In this document: positions 1 to 7,011 of the stretch, one piece after another | Layout: each line of letters starts with the position of its first letter | Numbering within the stretch: position 1 is the first letter of the stretch | Source of the DNA: a virus | IMG/VR virus record: IMGVR_UViG_3300042934_001207 | Location: 1 to 30,383 of that record | Length of the DNA stretch: 30,383 nt | Strand: one strand, 5' to 3' | The notes under the pieces: model-generated | Seen by the model: the letters and a program-made list of their open reading frames with translations, nothing else | The model's database searches: none | Told to the model about the DNA's origin: nothing | Program-made: the position numbers and the translations under genes

Positions 1-2677
1 AGTTATATTGATTATATGTTGTAGTTCTACTGGTCCATATATCCTTGTACCCAAATTGTACGTCATATTTTGTGTTAATAAGATCAAGGACTTTAGCTTT
101 GTTATCATCACCCAAGATATCAATATTTGGATATGTGTCACGCAAATAATATATTTTTTCTATAGCTTGCTGAATAGATGAATCAGAAGTATCTCTCAAA
201 GAGTATAGGCAGTATAAAAATTCAAATCTAGTGATATAGTCAAATTCCAAAAATATTTTCAAAATAGCACGATAAGGAAATAGGATTGTATTTCTATCTT
301 TGTTGTAACAGTAGCTTTTTAACAGTTGTTCTTTTACAATTGATGTATATTGATTGTCATCCCGTAACAATTCTTTTCCTATAGGAGTAACACTATATAA
401 TTTATCGTTTTTTTGTATTACACCCATACGTACAGCATGAGATACATTATTGTGATTGAACTTAAGTTTGGTACCATCAAGTTTATCAGCAGTAGAAGGA
501 AATTTATGGAGGGTTGGCATAACTAAGCTATCTTTATATGCTTCCAAGGTATAATCACCAATAGAAACAAACACTCTTTTAACATCACTTTTTCTTGCTT
601 TGGATTCTGTCCAATCAGTTGTACCGCAGCTAGAAATCGTTGGGTTTTTATTTACTTCAGCGATTCTTAATTGCAAAGAATTTTCAAAATCATTTATTCC
701 AAGTTTAGAAAATGGAAGCATCATTATTTTAGAATTTAGCCTATTAGTACCAGATTTCGTTGTACCTGTAGCAGCAGAAAAATTGATTTCATCTATAATA
801 TCAGCAAGGACTTTATCCTGCGAACGTAGAGCTTGAATGACATTATGAAGAGTATCAAAGTTTGAAGGTTTAATATGGCTAAATATTGATGCACCACTAG
901 GTATAATCAAAGGAATAATAATGTACGAGCAGTGAGAAGTTTTTGATTCAGACTTTCGTAATGCACGACCAACTGCTTGAACAATATCTATCATAGAGTT
1001 TTTAGGGTCAACAAAATATACCGCATCAATTGCAGGGACATCTACACCTTCAGTAAGACACTTGGCATTAGAAATAACACCGCGCTCACTTTTTTCAAAT
1101 TGAGATAATAATTTTCTGCGAAAACCAGCTGACATTGAGCCGTTAATATGTCCAGTATATAGAGTTGAATTTTGTATTGATGGCATTATGTCATCAATTA
1201 CATTTTCAAGTGGAAGCATACTAGAGTTGCCGCAAATAAATGATTTTGCGTTTTTGACATAAGCATGGTAAGTTATTATTTTTTTTGCATCTAATTCTTT
1301 AATAACTTTGCCAACGAGCACTTGTTTTAACAGTGTATCAATATTTGTGTCTGCTGATTTGTCCCCTAATTCTGTTAATACATATTTTCTTGATTTAACA
1401 AGATCTGCAATATCCTGTTCATTAATGGTACAAACAACAATTTTATAATCGCAAATAATATTTTGTTCAATAGCTTCACCAAAGTTTAGAGAAGTAAATG
1501 TTGGGCCGTATAGAGATACGTCATCCATTGAAAAAATTACATTCTCCGATTCTTCAACTGAGGCTTTAATTCTAGGTGAAACGAGACGCTCAGTGGCAGT
1601 CATAAATAATCGTTTTTTAATTGGAATATACTCATCTTTTAAACCGTACACAAACATTTTAGAATCTTTAGTTCCAGCCGTTCTATGGCTCTCATCGAAA
1701 ATTGCAAGATCAAATGAAAAATCGGATAATTCATTGATTGCATTTACGATGGCGTCTAAAGAATGATAAGTAACAAAAAGTATTTTCTTAGCAACATTAT
1801 CAGAAGTAAGAAAACTTTTAATTTCATTTGGATTTGTGGTAACAGGAAAATCAACATCAGAAGATGCAAGAGAAAGCTTATCTTCATCAATTGTATTTAC
1901 AACGGTTGAGTCACTACAAATACATAAGAAATCAAAAGCTTCATTTCTATTTTCTATCCAAGATTCTAGAGTTTGTTTAATTAAAGCTAGACTAGGAACA
2001 ATATAAAGTACGGTAGTTGCAGATAAATTTTCTTGTAACCATAAAGCAGTTAATGTTTTACCGACACCACAAGCTGCAATCATTTTACCCCTATCATTGG
2101 TGTTAAAACCATCGCAGATTTCCTCTAGCATTTTTTTTTGATAAGGGCGTGGAGTGTATTTGATAGTTGGTGCAAGAGAAATGCCGTTAAAATAATTATA
2201 AAAATTTTTAAAAAAATTGCTATCTAGTGAAATAAAAGAATCAATCAAAAGGGACATTTGATTTTTTTTCTTATCTGCAACCTTAGGTAAGTTTTCACAG
2301 TTGGCAATTATTAATCGCATATCAGCATATTCCGACTCTGCCCAAAAAGTTGATAATTCTTGTGCAGTAGGAATGGCTCTATTACTTCTAAATTTTACTT
2401 GGTATGCAATAATTCTTCCATCTTTTCTAATAATAACTCCATCGACACCATTATCTTTTTTTTCTAATTTTAACTGCGTTCTAATTGCTTCAGGAATTTC
2501 ATCCTCCATATATATTTCTTGTATATTGAAGTAGTCAGAGTGTTGTTTTAGATAGAAATAAGCAAAATGTTCCATTGCATCACCTTTTTCAGTGGTTTCT
2601 ACAATTTTTTCAATGCTCCTTTCTAATTCCTCAAAGCAGTTATAATGATTTTTTAGTACAGGACTTATTTTTTTCAT
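1..2677 (-). CDS. Restriction-type DEAD/DEAH helicase with N-terminal PD-(D/E)xK nuclease domain (3' end cut by window)
   Basis: The minus-strand frame stays open from an ATG at 2677 (GGAGG at 2691-2687, 9-base spacer) to the left edge: 892 codons and no stop, so the C-terminus is missing. Residues about 65-85 read GVDGVII...YQVKF, the D...QxK core of an Mrr/PD-(D/E)xK nuclease. An SF2 helicase follows with Walker A (ACGVGKT), DESH box, motif III (FMTAT) and motif VI (QAVGRALR). The order nuclease then helicase is seen in type III/ISP-like and stand-alone restriction helicases, which translocate on and cut foreign DNA. No dedicated methylase lies beside it; the nearest is the ParB-methyltransferase 15 kb away. 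It faces outward, opposite to the phage lytic genes, behind its own promoter and palindrome, as phage accessory genes often are. It could instead be host DNA next to the prophage. The domain call is firm; the role in defence is inferred. Confidence 0.85.
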   Translation of the reverse strand, partial: MKKISPVLKNHYNCFEELERSIEKIVETTEKGDAMEHFAYFYLKQHSDYFNIQEIYMEDEIPEAIRTQLKLEKKDNGVDGVIIRKDGRIIAYQVKFRSNRAIPTAQELSTFWAESEYADMRLIIANCENLPKVADKKKNQMSLLIDSFISLDSNFFKNFYNYFNGISLAPTIKYTPRPYQKKMLEEICDGFNTNDRGKMIAACGVGKTLTALWLQENLSATTVLYIVPSLALIKQTLESWIENRNEAFDFLCICSDSTVVNTIDEDKLSLASSDVDFPVTTNPNEIKSFLTSDNVAKKILFVTYHSLDAIVNAINELSDFSFDLAIFDESHRTAGTKDSKMFVYGLKDEYIPIKKRLFMTATERLVSPRIKASVEESENVIFSMDDVSLYGPTFTSLNFGEAIEQNIICDYKIVVCTINEQDIADLVKSRKYVLTELGDKSADTNIDTLLKQVLVGKVIKELDAKKIITYHAYVKNAKSFICGNSSMLPLENVIDDIMPSIQNSTLYTGHINGSMSAGFRRKLLSQFEKSERGVISNAKCLTEGVDVPAIDAVYFVDPKNSMIDIVQAVGRALRKSESKTSHCSYIIIPLIIPSGASIFSHIKPSNFDTLHNVIQALRSQDKVLADIIDEINFSAATGTTKSGTNRLNSKIMMLPFSKLGINDFENSLQLRIAEVNKNPTISSCGTTDWTESKARKSDVKRVFVSIGDYTLEAYKDSLVMPTLHKFPSTADKLDGTKLKFNHNNVSHAVRMGVIQKNDKLYSVTPIGKELLRDDNQYTSIVKEQLLKSYCYNKDRNTILFPYRAILKIFLEFDYITRFEFLYCLYSLRDTSDSSIQQAIEKIYYLRDTYPNIDILGDDNKAKVLDLINTKYDVQFGYKDIWTSRTTTYNQYN

Positions 2678-2691
2678 AAGGATATTCCTCC

Positions 2692-2715
2692 AATCCATAA
2701 TATGGATTTATTATA
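2692..2715 (-). promoter_or_regulatory. Promoter -10 and palindromic operator for the restriction helicase
   Basis: On the minus strand TATAAT lies at 2715-2710. It is followed by a perfect 8-bp inverted repeat with a one-base spacer, AATCCATA-A-TATGGATT, at 2692-2708, directly before the GGAGG. The palindrome therefore sits in the transcribed leader near +1 and would suit a repressor or controller protein. The same half-site occurs alone at 2803-2810. Confidence 0.5.
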
Positions 2716-2778
2716 TCACGTGGAAAAATATATGTATATAGCAATTTTAAAAAAAAATGAAAAAAATGATGTGCGTGA

Positions 2779-2964
2779 AAATATAGATCGAGAGATAAGA
2801 AATATGGATTTTATTTTGCTACAACAGACACTTTTAATGTACGCCCAGGTGATAGCGAAAGTAGTGAGTTTTATTAGTTAACAAAAGAAGAGATAATTTC
2901 AAACGAAAATATTAAACCACATATAAGAATGTTGGCGTTGAGAGCCTTAGAAATTTTAAGTTAA
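2779..2964 (+). pseudogene. Decayed remnant, probably C-terminus of a NUDIX hydrolase
   Basis: This plus-strand frame has no plausible start and is broken by one in-frame TAG at about 2867. Read through, it gives a protein-like sequence with DTFNVRPGDSESSEFY before the stop and LTKEEI...NIKPHIRMLALRALEIL after it. The pattern of an acidic SSEF segment, an aromatic residue, (L/F)TKEEI and then KPHIR resembles the C-terminal part of small NUDIX hydrolases, where the stop replaces an expected tryptophan codon (TGG to TAG). It ends in TAA at 2962 and is followed by an intrinsic terminator, as a former 3' gene end would be. The family assignment is from memory of the motif. Confidence 0.4.
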
Positions 2965-3018
2965 AACAGTATTCAAACTAATAAGATTTATAATCTGAAA
3001 TAGTTGATAAACATTAAC

Positions 3019-3055
3019 CCCTTACATAAATGAAAAAGTTGTAAGGGATTTTTTT
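3019..3055 (+). terminator. Intrinsic terminator
   Basis: CCCTTACA at 3019-3026 pairs perfectly with TGTAAGGG at 3040-3047 and a run of seven T follows at 3049-3055. It sits 55 bases after the stop of the decayed NUDIX-like fragment and probably once ended that transcript. Confidence 0.8.
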
Positions 3056-3084
3056 ATACTATAAATATTGTAATATCTACATTA

Positions 3085-3188
3085 GCGAGTGTAGGCTGGA
3101 GGGTAATCTATATCCAGGATGGAGCTCTGTATCTAGTGCACGTATTATACCAAATACAGCAAGTAAAAGAGAGATAAAGCTCAAGTAA
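3085..3188 (+). pseudogene. Small frameshifted coding remnant, unidentified
   Basis: Two adjacent reading frames give coding-like sequence: ASVGWRVIYIQDGALY from 3085 to about 3132, then, shifted by two bases, SSARIIPNTASKREIKLK ending at TAA 3186-3188. The first piece looks like a beta-strand-rich end of a surface or tail protein domain. There is no start codon or RBS, so this is at best debris. No family can be named. Confidence 0.22.
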
Positions 3189-3276
3189 CCTAAGCTTTTG
3201 ATATAAGATATTAGATAAATTTATATTTGATTAAACATTTTATAATTGGATATAATCCATCATGAGGTGAGTATAA

Positions 3277-3480
3277 ATGAATATTAATCAAAGAATATTA
3301 AATGCTTATAATTTATCAAAAATGAATATTGATATAGTAGAAATTTTAGAAGAAATAGAAATAGATTTGGTAAAGACAGATGATTTGACTTTAGAAGCTT
3401 TTGAAGTATATGATATGCTAAAATATAAATATGACAAGCAATATAGAGCAGCTGTTGATAGAGTAGCTAAATATTTATAG
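3277..3480 (+). CDS. Small acidic helical protein, unknown function (67 aa)
   Basis: The ORF has ATG at 3277 with GAGGTGAG about seven bases upstream. The 67-residue product is predicted to be almost wholly helical, with an acidic middle (EILEEIEIDL) and a more basic end (KYKYDKQYRAAVDRVAKYL). I recognise no family. Its leader carries the short palindrome TGGAT-ATA-ATCCA at 3247-3259, whose half-sites match those of the palindrome before the helicase gene at 2692-2708, though in the opposite order. It may be co-regulated with the accessory genes around it. No membrane segment or cysteine motif is present. Confidence 0.55.
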   Translation: MNINQRILNAYNLSKMNIDIVEILEEIEIDLVKTDDLTLEAFEVYDMLKYKYDKQYRAAVDRVAKYL

Positions 3481-3584
3481 ATAATTTACTCTCTTATAAA
3501 ATTTGAAAGACTATACAAATAATCTCAATAATAGTATATAATATGTATGCGAACATACATTCTTGCTAAATTGAGGTGGAAAGT

Positions 3585-3728
3585 ATGAAAAAAACTATGG
3601 AGGAGTTAAGAGAAGAACTACACATAATGCTGGATTCTAATGAATGTAGCTATGAAGAGATATTAAACATGATCCAAGAACTAGACAAGCTTATTGCTGA
3701 TTATTATAATTCAAAATTATTAGACTAG
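3585..3728 (+). CDS. Spo0E-like aspartyl-phosphate phosphatase family mini-protein (47 aa)
   Basis: The ORF starts at ATG 3585 with GAGGTGG six bases upstream. The 47-residue product is the length of short Spo0E-family proteins and ends in the family pattern, here NMIQELDKLIADYY (family form approximately SQELDxLI..YY). Spo0E proteins are two-helix phosphatases that dephosphorylate Spo0A~P and so delay sporulation in Bacillus and Clostridium. The serine usually found in the SQELD motif is isoleucine here, which may alter activity. TATAAT at 3537-3542 and the 7-bp inverted repeat ATGTATG-CGAA-CATACAT at 3543-3560 precede it, so it likely has its own regulated promoter. The family call is from the motif and length; an effect on host sporulation is inferred. 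Confidence 0.65.
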   Translation: MKKTMEELREELHIMLDSNECSYEEILNMIQELDKLIADYYNSKLLD

Positions 3729-4011
3729 GTATATTTAAAAGTATCTGGTGTTTTTCGTATTGAAATATTTTTTATTTATAATTAAGTTGCACAATATGAT
3801 TATATGGCTAACTAAGTAAAGTAGACAGAATTGTACTTTGATAATTGAATAATGCGGTATTTATAAGTATTTGCAATGGAGCCGAAATGTGATGTAATAG
3901 TACAAAACATATAGTATAATTTCCTTATAAGTTAAATTTAACTATAATTTGCTTGTAGATGCTTTGCAATAAATATATTTTAAATAATTATGATTGGAGG
4001 AATATATTTAA
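3729..4011. promoter_or_regulatory. Non-coding gap with palindrome and -10 for the DUF2971-type gene
   Basis: No ORF of note is present. The gap holds the perfect 14-bp palindrome AGTTAAATTTAACT at 3930-3943, whose last base starts TATAAT (3943-3948), giving an operator that overlaps a likely -10 box. I see no good -35. GGAGG just before 4012 is the RBS of the next gene. Confidence 0.4.
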
Positions 4012-4888
4012 ATGGAGAATAAAAGAAATAAATTAATTTTGTATAAATATATTTCATTTGCAAAATTTATAGATTTAGTTGAACTCGAACGATTATATTT
4101 AACAAATATTAAATTATGGGATGATACCCATGAGGGCGCAGTTCTCGTGGAAAACTTTGGATATGGCATGTCTGATTGGACACTAAAATTAATGGGCGAT
4201 AAATTAAAAAAAAGTATAATAGATAATTTTAAGAATTGCAGTTATGCTCAGTCGTGGACAGATAACAAATTTGAAACAGATGCCTTATAGTACTGACAAA
4301 TTAGGAGTAAGAATTGCGGTAAATCTAAGTGATGTTGAAATGCAAATTAATAAAAGATTAGAGAATATAAAAGATTCCCTTAAAGCTGAGCATTATAAAG
4401 TTGATTATGACAATAAGTACAACCCTGAAAATTGGAAAATGTCAGATGGAATTGGATTTGAGGTCGGAAATGATATATTAAAATTTAAACGTAAAGCTTT
4501 TAAGCATGAAGATGAATATAGATTCTCAACAACTATTCCGATTGATGTAATAGTTCCAAAATCGCAACAACCATTAAGTAACACAGATAGCTTAGTTGAT
4601 TTTTTAGACAATCTTCATTATCCAAAAGTTATATATTATGAATTACCAGTTTCAATGATAAAGGAAATTATATTAGATCCAAGAGCATCGCAAAACAATA
4701 CAGAAATGTTTATTGCATATTGTAATAATAGAGGATTTATAGAAAAAAATATAGACTTTAGAAAATCTGATTTATATAATCCACCATTAAATAAATATTA
4801 TTTATGGTTAATATTTGTAATCTTTAAAATGCCGTATTATTCAAAAGAATTCTACGGTGTTTTTTTGTTTCTCAATTCAAAGATATAG
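4012..4888 (+). pseudogene. DUF2971-type gene, frameshifted
   Basis: Two frames together make one protein. Frame 1 (4012-4287) opens with LYKYIS and then LYLTNIKLWDD, the start of DUF2971 proteins, and runs to SWTDNKFETDAL before TAG at 4288. The frame one base further on continues with YSTDKLGVRIAVNL and later FKHEDEYRFS, the family's middle and its K-x-x-x-[YE]-E-x-E-[YW]-R-like segment. Family members read SW...E.DALW..Y at this junction, so a deletion of about 8 bases (2 mod 3) at 4286-4289 would explain both the missing tryptophan and the shift. The second frame also runs through a transcription terminator (4832-4866), so the native stop may be lost too. DUF2971 function is unclear; homologues are frequent in accessory islands. 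The gene is very likely inactive. Confidence 0.7.
4832..4866 (+). terminator. Intrinsic terminator lying inside the extended DUF2971 frame
   Basis: CCGTA-TT-ATTC, loop AAAA, GAAT-TC-TACGG (4832-4857) forms a hairpin with one internal bulge, followed by TGT and six T. It lies between the converging DUF2971 and ImmA genes and may work in both directions. Confidence 0.65.
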
Positions 4889-4941
4889 TGAAGAAAGGTA
4901 TAAAAACAATTACATTATAGTTATACCGCCCACATTTAAAT

Positions 4942-5379
4942 TTATAGATCCAAATTAAATTTATATCTAACAAGTTTTTCTGGTACGCATAGGCACCTGC
5001 TAATTTGTTCAACATTTAGCTGGGAAAACTCTTTAGAATCAAGGTTATCCTCTATTAATAGCTCAGCTGCAAATCTATCTGCTTCAATCTCGTATTTATT
5101 TTTAATTTGAAGTTTATTTTCAATAAAAAAGCCTATAGACATATTTGTATGTAGAATAGCATGCCCTAACTCATGAGCACAAATATATCTTCTTTCTTCT
5201 TCAGATAATCTTGTGTTTATATGAATTATTTCATAACCGTCAGGAGTTCTCTGAAAGAAACCCTTTATTTCATCTCCCAAATCATTAAGCATGCTTTCAA
5301 TATCTAAGCAATTACATAATTCAAAGGGATCTCTAGTCATATATAAATCGATGACACCTTCTACAATATCTCTTATCAT
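4942..5379 (-). CDS. immA: ImmA/IrrE-family metallopeptidase (repressor antagonist)
   Basis: This 145-residue protein carries the zinc-peptidase motif HELGH (residues 69-73) in the context YICAHELGHAILH, and the third ligand region EADRFAAELL near residues 99-108. ImmA proteins cleave the cognate cI-type repressor ImmR when damage or cell-state signals are received, which induces the element; the pair was characterised on ICEBs1. The gene lies 36 bases after the repressor gene on the same strand, so the two are co-transcribed. The start is ATG 5379 with GGAGG about ten bases before it. The family is clear; the cleavage target is inferred from adjacency. Confidence 0.92.
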   Translation of the reverse strand: MIRDIVEGVIDLYMTRDPFELCNCLDIESMLNDLGDEIKGFFQRTPDGYEIIHINTRLSEEERRYICAHELGHAILHTNMSIGFFIENKLQIKNKYEIEADRFAAELLIEDNLDSKEFSQLNVEQISRCLCVPEKLVRYKFNLDL

Positions 5380-5415
5380 TGATACCCAACCTCCAAACCG
5401 TAAAATTCAAATGAA

Positions 5416-6090
5416 CTATTTATTGTTCTTCTCCTTTTTCTGCATTTGTTCTGCATACTGTAGGCCAAGTTTAATAGCATTTGCTAAAGATATTTTACTT
5501 TCATCTGATAATAGTTCACCATTTAGCATCAGGCCAGGTTGAGATAGTATTAAATCCATAGCAGATTTAGCATCTAAAATTTCGGAACGATTAACTGATA
5601 TATAATCATTAGTATTCTCAGCTACATAAGAATCAGGATAATTATGATCACTTTCATCTAAATAACCATTAATCTTTTCTTGTTCTTTAAAATGGTCATA
5701 CATTGGTTTAATTGTATCTAAGTCTAAATCTTTATCGATGTCTATAAAAGGATAATCTTTAGCAGCTTTAACATTAGATATTACGTAAGCTGAAAATTCT
5801 TCTATTTCTTCATTAGACATATCAGGATAAGCGCTAATTATAATTCTTTTTAGAGTATCGGCTTCTGTACTACCAAAGAAACTAAAAGGTACTTCACATG
5901 CTTCAGCAATTCTGCTAAGAACTCTAAATGTTGGATATGTCCTTCCAGATTCTATATCACCAATATAACCTTGAGATTTATTTATATCATTAGCAAGCAT
6001 CACCTGAGTATATTTTTTACTTATCTTCTCAGATTTAAGTTTACGTGCTTCTTTTACTAATTTTCCAAGTTCCTCTTTAGAAAGTATCAT
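5416..6090 (-). CDS. immR: ImmR-like HTH repressor (lysogeny master regulator)
   Basis: An XRE-type helix-turn-helix covers about residues 5-70 (QVMLANDINKSQGYIGDIESG, then TYPTFRVLSRIAEACEVP), followed by a mostly helical C-terminal region with no autoprotease signature, as in ImmR-type rather than LexA/CI-type repressors. A GTG at 6099 in frame overlaps the Shine-Dalgarno GGAG (6102-6099), so ATG 6090 (8-base spacer) is chosen, giving 224 residues. The promoter (6181-6152) contains an ACGTTAA repeat in its spacer and -10, which suggests autorepression. The gene is followed by immA, its probable antagonist. Confidence 0.88.
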   Translation of the reverse strand: MILSKEELGKLVKEARKLKSEKISKKYTQVMLANDINKSQGYIGDIESGRTYPTFRVLSRIAEACEVPFSFFGSTEADTLKRIIISAYPDMSNEEIEEFSAYVISNVKAAKDYPFIDIDKDLDLDTIKPMYDHFKEQEKINGYLDESDHNYPDSYVAENTNDYISVNRSEILDAKSAMDLILSQPGLMLNGELLSDESKISLANAIKLGLQYAEQMQKKEKNNK

Positions 6091-6151
6091 TTTTATCACT
6101 CCAAAAATATTTTAACGTAAATTATTTATATATATAGTACGTCATAAGTAA

Positions 6152-6181
6152 ATTATAACGTTAAATACGATATTATGTCAA
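6152..6181 (-). promoter_or_regulatory. Promoter for the repressor operon
   Basis: Minus strand: TTGACA at 6181-6176, an 18-base spacer and TATAAT at 6157-6152, both boxes perfect. The palindrome TAACGTTA at 6156-6163 overlaps the -10 and spacer, so a bound repressor would block it. Confidence 0.8.
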
Positions 6182-6262
6182 TATATATGAGCAAAATAGA
6201 GATAATATAATAAATTATGGTAATAGATAAGAATAGAAACGATATATGCGTTATTTAAATCT

Positions 6263-6291
6263 TTGCATAAGAAAATAATATTGTTTATACT
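6263..6291 (+). promoter_or_regulatory. Rightward early promoter
   Basis: TTGCAT at 6263-6268, a 17-base spacer and TATACT at 6286-6291 form a good sigma-A promoter. The predicted start near 6298 lies between the CGTTATTTAA element (6249) and the ACGTTAA element (6308), so it is likely under repressor control and drives the HTH gene and replication module. Confidence 0.7.
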
Positions 6292-6329
6292 AAAAATATC
6301 GAAATAAACGTTAAGAAAGAAGGAGGATT

Positions 6330-6572
6330 ATGTTAGAAGATATATTTATTAAATTACCTTGGTACAAGAAGATACAAGTATTAAGAGTAGTAAATGGATG
6401 GAATCAAATAGAAGCAGCCAATAAATGTTTAACACATCAAAAAGTGTACTGGCTGTGGGAGAAAGGCAAAAAATATCCCAGGTTAGCTAGTAGGAAAGCA
6501 ATAGCAGACGCTTATGGAGTAAAAATAAAAGATATATTTTCTCCTTATGATGAAATTATTACTGTTTCATAA
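6330..6572 (+). CDS. Cro-like XRE-family HTH protein (80 aa)
   Basis: This is the first rightward gene after the switch, with GAAGGAGG directly before ATG 6330. Residues about 19-70 have a helix-turn-helix layout: QIEAANKCLTHQKVYWLWEKG for helices 2-3, then KKYPRLASRKAIADAYGV, which is the KxxPxxxxxxxIAxxxxV end typical of XRE proteins. A short HTH protein divergent from the repressor is the usual place for a Cro-type antirepressor or early regulator. Binding to the ACGTTAA elements is an inference. Confidence 0.8.
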   Translation: MLEDIFIKLPWYKKIQVLRVVNGWNQIEAANKCLTHQKVYWLWEKGKKYPRLASRKAIADAYGVKIKDIFSPYDEIITVS

Positions 6573-6657
6573 GAAAAAAGATAGCTAAAGGCATATATAT
6601 GTATATTCACAAAATAAGTTTTCAAGAAGAATACAAATTAAATAAGAGGTGCAAAGC

Positions 6658-7011
6658 ATGGATATTAATTTAAAAATTAAATTAGAATCACCACAGATCA
6701 TTGAAGCTTTATTAGCTTTAGCGGAAGAAATATCAAAATCACAATTAGGTGATGTTTCTCCAGTAAAAGAAGGTCAAGCTTCTAAAGCTAAGATTACAGA
6801 TAATAAAATTGAAAGTAAAAAAGAAGAAATTAAAAAGGAAAAGGTCAAAACTGTAACTTTAGAAGAGGTCAGAGCAAAGCTTGTTTCACTAAGTCAAGCT
6901 GGTAAGCAACCAGAAGTTAAAGCTCTTATTGTGAAATATGGTGGAAATAAATTAACAGATCTTGACCAAACTTGTTACGAAGAACTTCTTAAGGAAGCAG
7001 AGGTACTTTAA
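6658..7011 (+). CDS. Phage replication-module protein of unknown function (117 aa)
   Basis: A GTG at 6649 overlaps the RBS AGAGGTG, so ATG 6658 is the better start. The N-terminal part is an amphipathic helix (IIEALLALAEEISKS); the middle (about residues 40-70) is a low-complexity, lysine- and glutamate-rich linker; the C-terminal 45 residues (TLEEVRAKLVSLSQAGKQPE, then VKALIVKYGG) form a compact helical domain. Such short proteins often open the DUF2800/DUF2815/polymerase module in clostridial phages. Its stop TAA overlaps the ATG of the next gene, so the two are translationally coupled. No function can be assigned. Confidence 0.75.
   Translation: MDINLKIKLESPQIIEALLALAEEISKSQLGDVSPVKEGQASKAKITDNKIESKKEEIKKEKVKTVTLEEVRAKLVSLSQAGKQPEVKALIVKYGGNKLTDLDQTCYEELLKEAEVL

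Larger units (their letters stand above)
6112..6314. promoter_or_regulatory. Operator cluster with repeated ACGTTAA
   Basis: The heptamer ACGTTAA occurs three times in the divergent region: on the minus strand at 6112-6118, and on the plus strand at 6158-6164 and 6308-6314. A related CGTTATTTAA lies at 6249-6258, just upstream of the rightward -35. The copies flank or overlap both promoters, as expected for binding sites of ImmR and/or the small HTH protein. Confidence 0.55.

Noticed and set aside
1-2677. Plus-strand ORFs at 600-836 and 2301-2534
   Set aside because: Both are shadows of the long minus-strand helicase frame.
3550-3562. LexA (SOS) box before the Spo0E-like gene
   Set aside because: CGAACATACATTC matches the left half only; the right half has ATTC in place of GTTC, and a better-supported 7-bp inverted repeat covers the same bases.
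4244-4888. Independent 214-residue protein gene
   Set aside because: Its beginning is out-of-frame sequence of the upstream gene; from about 4286 it continues the same DUF2971 protein, and no RBS precedes it.
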